Below are positions 35,643 to 39,653 of a stretch of DNA of 39,653 nt, piece by piece. How positions within the stretch are numbered: the stretch's first letter is position 1; each line of letters opens with the position of its first letter. A program made the position numbers and the translations under genes. A model generated the notes under the pieces. That model saw only the letters and a program-made list of their open reading frames with translations, did no database searches and was not told where the DNA came from. This stretch comes from Phocaeicola coprophilus (GTDB lineage: Bacteria; Bacteroidota; Bacteroidia; Bacteroidales; Bacteroidaceae), in contig JACJJM010000031.1 of the NCBI GenBank assembly GCA_016900015.1, forward strand, positions 1 through 39,653, written 5' to 3'.

Positions 35643-37010
35643 ATGGAAACTTCCAAATTAACAGCAGAAGGTATCATCGGCGAGGCTGTGCGTATTGAAG
35701 CCAAGATGTCCGGTAGTGAGTTTCCGATAGAGGTCTTTCCTATCAGGATTCAGCGTATCATCAGCAGTTTGCACGATTGTCAGGGCTATCCCGTGGATTA
35801 TGTTGCTGCGGCTATCCTTGCGGCCATTGCCGTGGGGATTGGCAACTCCCATCTGGTGCAGGTGAAGCGCAACTGGCTGGAAAGTCCCATTCTGTACATG
35901 GCACTGATTGGACGCCCCGGAGCCAATAAGAGTCATCCGCTGAGCTTCGCTTTCCAGCCGTTCATTGAGCACGACTATTGTCAGAATCAGGAGTATCAGA
36001 AATTGTCTGCCGAGTATGAACGCACTATATCCATGAGCAAAAAGGAACGCATGGAAGCCGGTTTGGATGAGTTTCCGCAGGCTCCCGTGCGCAAACGCTT
36101 TCTTGTTTCGGATATCACTCCCGAAGGATTGAGCCTGATACATGCTCAGAATCCCAGAGGACTCTGCCTTTGGTCGGACGAGCTATCTGCCTGGTTCAAG
36201 AACTTCAACCGCTATAATAACGGTTCGGAAGAACAGTTCTGGCTTTCGGTGTTCAATGCCAAGCCCACGATTTCCGACCGCAAGAGTACGCAAAGTTCCA
36301 TTTTTATTAGACGTCCTTACATCTCCGTTATCGGTACCATTCAAAAGAAGATTCTGGGCGAACTGGTCAAGGGCGAGCGTTCGAGTAACGGTTTCATTGA
36401 CCGTATTCTTTTCGTGATGCCTGAATCTGTCTTGAAAAGCAGATGGAACGACCGGGAAACTCCTGAAGAACTGGAAATCCAGTGGCAACAGATTATAGAC
36501 AAGCTGATCGCACAGGATTGTCCGTATGACGAAAATAATGAATTGCAGCCTCAATGCCTGCCATTCGATGAAGACGCCAAGCAGCGGCTTTACGGCTGGC
36601 AGCATGAAAATGCCCGCCAATGTGATATGGAAACCAACGATGCTTTGGTAGGTATTTACTGCAAACTGGAAATCTACATTATCCGGTTTTGTCTGATTAT
36701 CCAGCTTGCCCGATGGACTTGCGGAGAGTGCGACAAGCATACGATTGACCTTGAAAGCGTGAACCGTGCCATCCTGCTGGCCGAGTATTTTCGGACAACA
36801 GCCGTAAAAGTACAGACTGCCGTCAGTCAGGAACAGTTGAGCGAATTGCACCGCAATATCTACCTGAATCTGCCTCAGAGATTTACAACGGCAGAAGGTA
36901 TCGGTATTGCAGAAAGTTACGGGATGAAAGAGCATGCTTTCAAGATGTTTCTAAAACGTCACATCGGAACATTATTCAGAAAAGAGAATCATGGAGAATA
37001 CAGTAAATAA
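35643..37010 (+). CDS. DUF3987 P-loop protein (replication/helicase-like)
   Basis: 455 residues from the ATG at 35643 (METSKLTAEGI). A P-loop-like GRPGANKS near residue 95 follows LESPILYMALI, and the DUF3987 pattern continues with VSDITPEGLSLIHAQNPRGL, LWSDELSAWFKNFNRYNNGS, RRPYISVIGTIQ and NGFIDRILFVMP. Proteins of this family sit beside primases in mobilizable and conjugative elements and are thought to help their replication. The activity has not been shown for this type to my knowledge. It is followed by a large hairpin and the primase-like gene. Confidence 0.88.
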   Translation: METSKLTAEGIIGEAVRIEAKMSGSEFPIEVFPIRIQRIISSLHDCQGYPVDYVAAAILAAIAVGIGNSHLVQVKRNWLESPILYMALIGRPGANKSHPLSFAFQPFIEHDYCQNQEYQKLSAEYERTISMSKKERMEAGLDEFPQAPVRKRFLVSDITPEGLSLIHAQNPRGLCLWSDELSAWFKNFNRYNNGSEEQFWLSVFNAKPTISDRKSTQSSIFIRRPYISVIGTIQKKILGELVKGERSSNGFIDRILFVMPESVLKSRWNDRETPEELEIQWQQIIDKLIAQDCPYDENNELQPQCLPFDEDAKQRLYGWQHENARQCDMETNDALVGIYCKLEIYIIRFCLIIQLARWTCGECDKHTIDLESVNRAILLAEYFRTTAVKVQTAVSQEQLSELHRNIYLNLPQRFTTAEGIGIAESYGMKEHAFKMFLKRHIGTLFRKENHGEYSK

Positions 37011-37014
37011 ACCT

Positions 37015-37075
37015 GTTACTATACACATTTTCGCAACCGAGGGGTTTGTGAAGTTGCGAAAATGTGCATAGTAAC
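37015..37075. repeat. Large inverted repeat between the DUF3987 and primase-like genes
   Basis: Arms of 23 nt at 37015-37037 (GTTACTATACACATTTTCGC then AAC) and 37053-37075 are complementary at 22 of 23 positions, with a 15-nt loop. It starts 5 bp after the DUF3987 stop and ends 19 bp before the primase ATG. No T-tract follows on either strand, so it is not an ordinary terminator. It could be a replication origin or single-strand initiation hairpin served by the neighbouring primase, or a translational control element. Confidence 0.9.
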
Positions 37076-37093
37076 ATCCAAACAGAAAGAAAA

Positions 37094-38164
37094 ATGAACT
37101 ACAGATTCACATTGGAACCATACAAAGGTGTCAGCACCCGGCACACATGCCCGAACTGCCACCGCAAAAGTTGTTTTGCCAAATACATCGATACGGAAAA
37201 GCAAATCAGCTTTCCCGATTATGTAGGGCGATGCAACCATGAACAAAAGTGCGGCTACAATTATACGCCCAAAATGTATTTTGATGAGAACCCGATGGCC
37301 AAAGAACGATTGAGCGAAGAGTTTGTGCCGATGTCAAAGCCACGCATCAGTCTACCTCCTGCGCCTTCATTCATTGAACCGGGAATCATGAGGCAGTCCC
37401 TGAAACTGTATCACACGAACAAGCTGTTTCAGTTCCTGAGTTTCCATTTCGGACAGGAGGCTACCGAAGAACTGATGTTGCGCTACCATGTGGGAACCTC
37501 GAAACATTGGCCGGGAGCTACAGTCTTCTGGCAGGTAGATATTTCCGGACGGGTACGCACCGGAAAAGTGATGCTCTACAATCCCGAAAACGGGAGACGG
37601 ATTAAAGAGCCGCACAACTACATCACGTGGGTACATTCCCTTCTGAAGAAAGAGAATTTCAATCTCCGGCAATGCCTGTTTGGTGAACACCTTTTGTCCT
37701 CCGACCAGCAGCGTCCGGTTGCCCTTGTGGAGAGTGAGAAAAGCGCTTTGATATCCAGTTTCTATCTGCCGCAATACCTCTGGATTGCTTCGGGCGGAAA
37801 GAACGGAGCATTTAATCGGGATGCCATGAGCGTATTGAGAAACCGACGTGTTCTGCTCTTCCCCGACCTTGGGGCAACCGACTATTGGAACAGCAAAATA
37901 GAGATGATCCGGAGCTTGGGAATAGAGGTTTCTCTCTTCGATTTTATGGAAAGAAACGCAACAAAAGAAGAACGTGATGCAGGTTATGACATCGCCGATT
38001 TTCTGCTGAGAGAAGAGACAAAGGAGGCTATTTTCAATCGTCTTATCACGTTGAATCCGGCCTTGAAAACGCTGGTTGAAACTTTCGATTTGCAGCTCGT
38101 CAATGTGGAGAAAGCACCGCTTTCAGCAACGGTTCAACGTACCCAAAAAGGACTTTTTAAATGA
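37094..38164 (+). CDS. Toprim primase-like protein (DUF6371-like)
   Basis: 356 residues from the ATG at 37094 (MNYRFTLEPYKG). A GTG at 37064 would lie inside the hairpin arm. The N-terminus has a zinc-finger-like cluster, CPNCHRKSCFAKY and CNHEQKCGY. The C-terminal half carries Toprim-like motifs, VALVESEKSALISSFY and LLFPDLGATDYW, with the Glu and Asp expected for metal binding. It is probably the element's own primase, used after transfer as single-stranded DNA or during extrachromosomal replication. Confidence 0.85.
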   Translation: MNYRFTLEPYKGVSTRHTCPNCHRKSCFAKYIDTEKQISFPDYVGRCNHEQKCGYNYTPKMYFDENPMAKERLSEEFVPMSKPRISLPPAPSFIEPGIMRQSLKLYHTNKLFQFLSFHFGQEATEELMLRYHVGTSKHWPGATVFWQVDISGRVRTGKVMLYNPENGRRIKEPHNYITWVHSLLKKENFNLRQCLFGEHLLSSDQQRPVALVESEKSALISSFYLPQYLWIASGGKNGAFNRDAMSVLRNRRVLLFPDLGATDYWNSKIEMIRSLGIEVSLFDFMERNATKEERDAGYDIADFLLREETKEAIFNRLITLNPALKTLVETFDLQLVNVEKAPLSATVQRTQKGLFK

Positions 38165-38241
38165 TAACTTTCAGATGTCTGGTTCACTTCTTTTTCACTG
38201 GAGCAAGTTTATGCTGGTGTATTACATTTCCCGGCCATTTG

Positions 38242-38262
38242 CTCACCTCAAAAGAAGGTGAG
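38242..38262. promoter_or_regulatory. Candidate oriT hairpin upstream of the mobilization genes
   Basis: CTCACCT and AGGTGAG form a perfect 7-bp stem with a 7-nt loop, 45 bp ahead of the MobC-like gene. In mobilizable elements oriT normally lies just upstream of the relaxosome genes and contains such a hairpin next to the nick site. The nick site itself cannot be placed. The rest of the 38165-38306 gap shows no gene. Confidence 0.5.
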
Positions 38263-38306
38263 ACGGCTCCCGATAGTCACAATTATTAATCTCAGAAGCA
38301 AATATT

Positions 38307-38615
38307 ATGGATAAGAAAAATACAGTTACAATCCGTCTTACAGACGAACAATTCGGCTGGCTCAGAGCACTCAGCCGACGCAGTAAACGCAGTCAAAGCG
38401 AAGTAGTGCGTTCACTTATCGAACACGGTACGGTGCGTGAACGGATTACGAAAGAAAATCTTGACATTATCCGTAAACTGATTGGAGAAAGCACAAACCT
38501 GAATCAGCTTGCCAGACGAGCCAATGCTTACGGTTTTTATCGTGTGGCCGATGAGTGCAGTACCGCCGTTCAACAGATTTCACAACTCATAAAACAGCTC
38601 AAAGATGATAGGTAA
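38307..38615 (+). CDS. MobC-like ribbon-helix-helix mobilization protein
   Basis: A 102-residue relaxosome accessory protein. Residues 1-45 are a ribbon-helix-helix DNA-binding domain (NTVTIRLTDEQFGWLRALSR, SQSEVVRSLIEHG). The C-terminal part (IGESTNLNQLARRANAYG) is the MobC signature that helps the relaxase open oriT. Its stop overlaps the relaxase start by 11 bp, so the two are translationally coupled. Confidence 0.9.
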   Translation: MDKKNTVTIRLTDEQFGWLRALSRRSKRSQSEVVRSLIEHGTVRERITKENLDIIRKLIGESTNLNQLARRANAYGFYRVADECSTAVQQISQLIKQLKDDR

Positions 38616-39543
38616 GATTGTCAAGGGCACATCGTTTTCCGGGTGTGTAAACTATGTGCTGAAAGAAGATAAGTCGCGCCTGCTGAAAGCGGTTGGTGTC
38701 TACGGCTCGCCTGAAGAAATAGCGGAGCAATTCGAGTTGCAGACTTTACTGAATGACAAGGTCAAGAACAAGGTCGGCCATATATCATTGAGCTTCTCCG
38801 CAGAAGACGGAGACCGCATCCGTGATGATGATGGGCTGATGCTAAAGATCGCCCATGACTATATGAAACTGATGGGAATCGTGAACACGCAGTTCATCAT
38901 CGCCCAGCATACTGACCGTGACCATCCGCATTGTCATATCGTTTACAACCGGGTAGATAATGATGGGCGCACCATCAGCGATAAGAACGACCGCTACCGG
39001 AACGAAAAGGTTTGCAAGATGCTAACAGCTCGTTACCGCTTGCATTTTGCCGAAGGAAAAGAGCATGTCAATTTCATGCGGTTACGTCATCACGACAAGG
39101 TAAAGTATTTTATCTATCATGCCTTGAAACGAGAAGTTCCGAACGCCCGAAGCTGGAGTGAGCTGCGACTGGCCTTACGGAAGTATGGAATTGATACGCA
39201 ATGGAAGCTAAGTCGCACGACCGGAGAGATGCAAGGTGTCAAGTTCACATGTGACCAACTGACCTTTAGCGGTTCCAAGATTGACCGCCAGTTCAGTTTC
39301 CTGAACATCGACCAGGAATTGAGATATAACGCTCTTTCTGCTACCGTGAGCCAGCGTCAGGCACAGGCAGAAACCATACGCGAGGAACCTCGTCCTGAAT
39401 ACCAGCAGGAGAATCATTCCGGCATCAGTCTGGGATTGTTCACACCCTCTCCTACGGATTATGATACGGAGGAAGCGATACAGGCCAACCGGCTTAAAAA
39501 GAAGAAAAAGAAACCGAAACGCAAGCGAGGTTTCAGTCTATAA
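38605..39543 (+). CDS. MOB-P-type relaxase / mobilization nuclease
   Basis: 312 residues. Nicks oriT and leads the strand into the recipient. The N-terminal nuclease shows a probable catalytic tyrosine in CVNYVLKED (residue 18) and the metal-binding histidines in HTDRDHPHCHIVYNRV (His102, His107, His109, His111). The rest holds the NDRYRNEKVCK motif common in Bacteroidales relaxases, and a very basic tail (KKKKKKPKRKRGF). It is short for a relaxase because no helicase or primase domain is fused. The remaining 110 bp of the window has no complete gene, only TAGATTTG (39583-39590) as a possible promoter element for the next one. Confidence 0.93.
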   Translation: MIGKIVKGTSFSGCVNYVLKEDKSRLLKAVGVYGSPEEIAEQFELQTLLNDKVKNKVGHISLSFSAEDGDRIRDDDGLMLKIAHDYMKLMGIVNTQFIIAQHTDRDHPHCHIVYNRVDNDGRTISDKNDRYRNEKVCKMLTARYRLHFAEGKEHVNFMRLRHHDKVKYFIYHALKREVPNARSWSELRLALRKYGIDTQWKLSRTTGEMQGVKFTCDQLTFSGSKIDRQFSFLNIDQELRYNALSATVSQRQAQAETIREEPRPEYQQENHSGISLGLFTPSPTDYDTEEAIQANRLKKKKKKPKRKRGFSL

Positions 39544-39653
39544 TCAATTTTTTATTAACCATCAAAATTCAAATTATTACCTTAGATTTGCATCCGAGGA
39601 TTACAGATAAAATAGAAAAGATAAATTTGTGAAGCAAAGAAAGAATGCAGGAA

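Larger units (their letters stand above)
30092..39653. mobile_element. Integrative mobilizable element (left part), from behind mnmE to beyond the window
   Basis: Contents from left to right: phased repeats, frameshifted HTH protein, tyrosine integrase, defence-type cargo, excisionase-like HTH protein, DUF3987 protein, primase-like protein, MobC-like protein and relaxase. This gene set is that of Bacteroidales mobilizable transposons and NBU-like elements, which use a helper conjugative element for transfer. No type IV secretion (tra) genes are in view. The left end must lie between the mnmE 3' end and about 30270. The exact attachment site and the right end are not determined. Confidence 0.8.

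Noticed and set aside
37015-37075. Large hairpin as an ordinary terminator
   Set aside because: No T-tract follows either arm and the downstream gene is on the same strand in the same block.

Overview
The window comes from a member of the order Bacteroidales (Bacteroidota), probably a Bacteroides/Phocaeicola/Prevotella-type gut organism. Three things point there. Many genes have the Bacteroidota promoter signature (TTTG or TTG, about 19-20 bp, then TAnnTTTG) and mostly lack Shine-Dalgarno sites. The gene families and gene order are typical of the order: a class 1B PyrD/PyrK pair, the thiS-thiE-thiG-thiC-thiH-thiF thiamine operon, a DUF4369-like thioredoxin lipoprotein and an HU-like DNA-binding protein. 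The right end carries a Bacteroidales-type mobilizable element.

Layout. 1-102 is the start of an unknown minus-strand gene that runs off the window. 173-519 is an array of four tRNA-Arg(ACG) genes with its own promoter and terminator. 587-976 is a decayed insertion-sequence transposase. 1091-6623 is housekeeping: dapA and ligA (minus), trmD (plus), pyrD and pyrK (minus). A 23-bp tandem repeat (6761-6897) separates pyrK from a minus-strand pair of Tat-exported proteins (aldo/keto reductase with ferredoxin domain; DUF6282-like metal-dependent hydrolase). Then come an XRE regulator, an AT-rich gene-free stretch, holA and amn (minus), an HsdR-N-like protein (plus), a zinc-ribbon coiled-coil protein with a Nif3-like protein (minus), an HU-like protein, the agmatine-to-putrescine pair aguA-aguB (plus) and an MscS channel (minus). 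From about 12.2 to 17.3 kb the DNA is clearly more GC-rich than its surroundings.

18.65-24.9 kb is a thiamine biosynthesis operon behind a TPP riboswitch: thiS, thiE, thiG, thiC, thiH, thiF-like and a second ThiE/TenI-like gene. Together these make the thiazole and pyrimidine moieties and join them. thiD and thiL are not in the window. Next come prs, a thioredoxin-fold lipoprotein, ugd and mnmE (ugd and mnmE overlap as TAATG).

From about 30.1 kb to the right edge is an integrative mobilizable element that starts directly behind mnmE. Its order is: phased repeats, a frameshifted zinc-finger/helix-turn-helix protein, a tyrosine integrase, a cargo pair (two-helix membrane protein converging on a single-chain GmrSD-like DUF262/DUF1524 protein, a probable anti-phage type IV nuclease), an excisionase-like HTH protein, a DUF3987 P-loop protein, a large hairpin, a Toprim primase-like protein, an oriT-like hairpin, a MobC-like ribbon-helix-helix protein and a MOB-P-type relaxase. 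The right end of the element is outside the window. The least explained signals are the 50-bp box repeated ahead of the integrase and the HTH gene, the 10-bp-phased repeats near the mnmE junction, the 23-bp-arm hairpin ahead of the primase, and the 23-bp tandem repeats upstream of pyrK.
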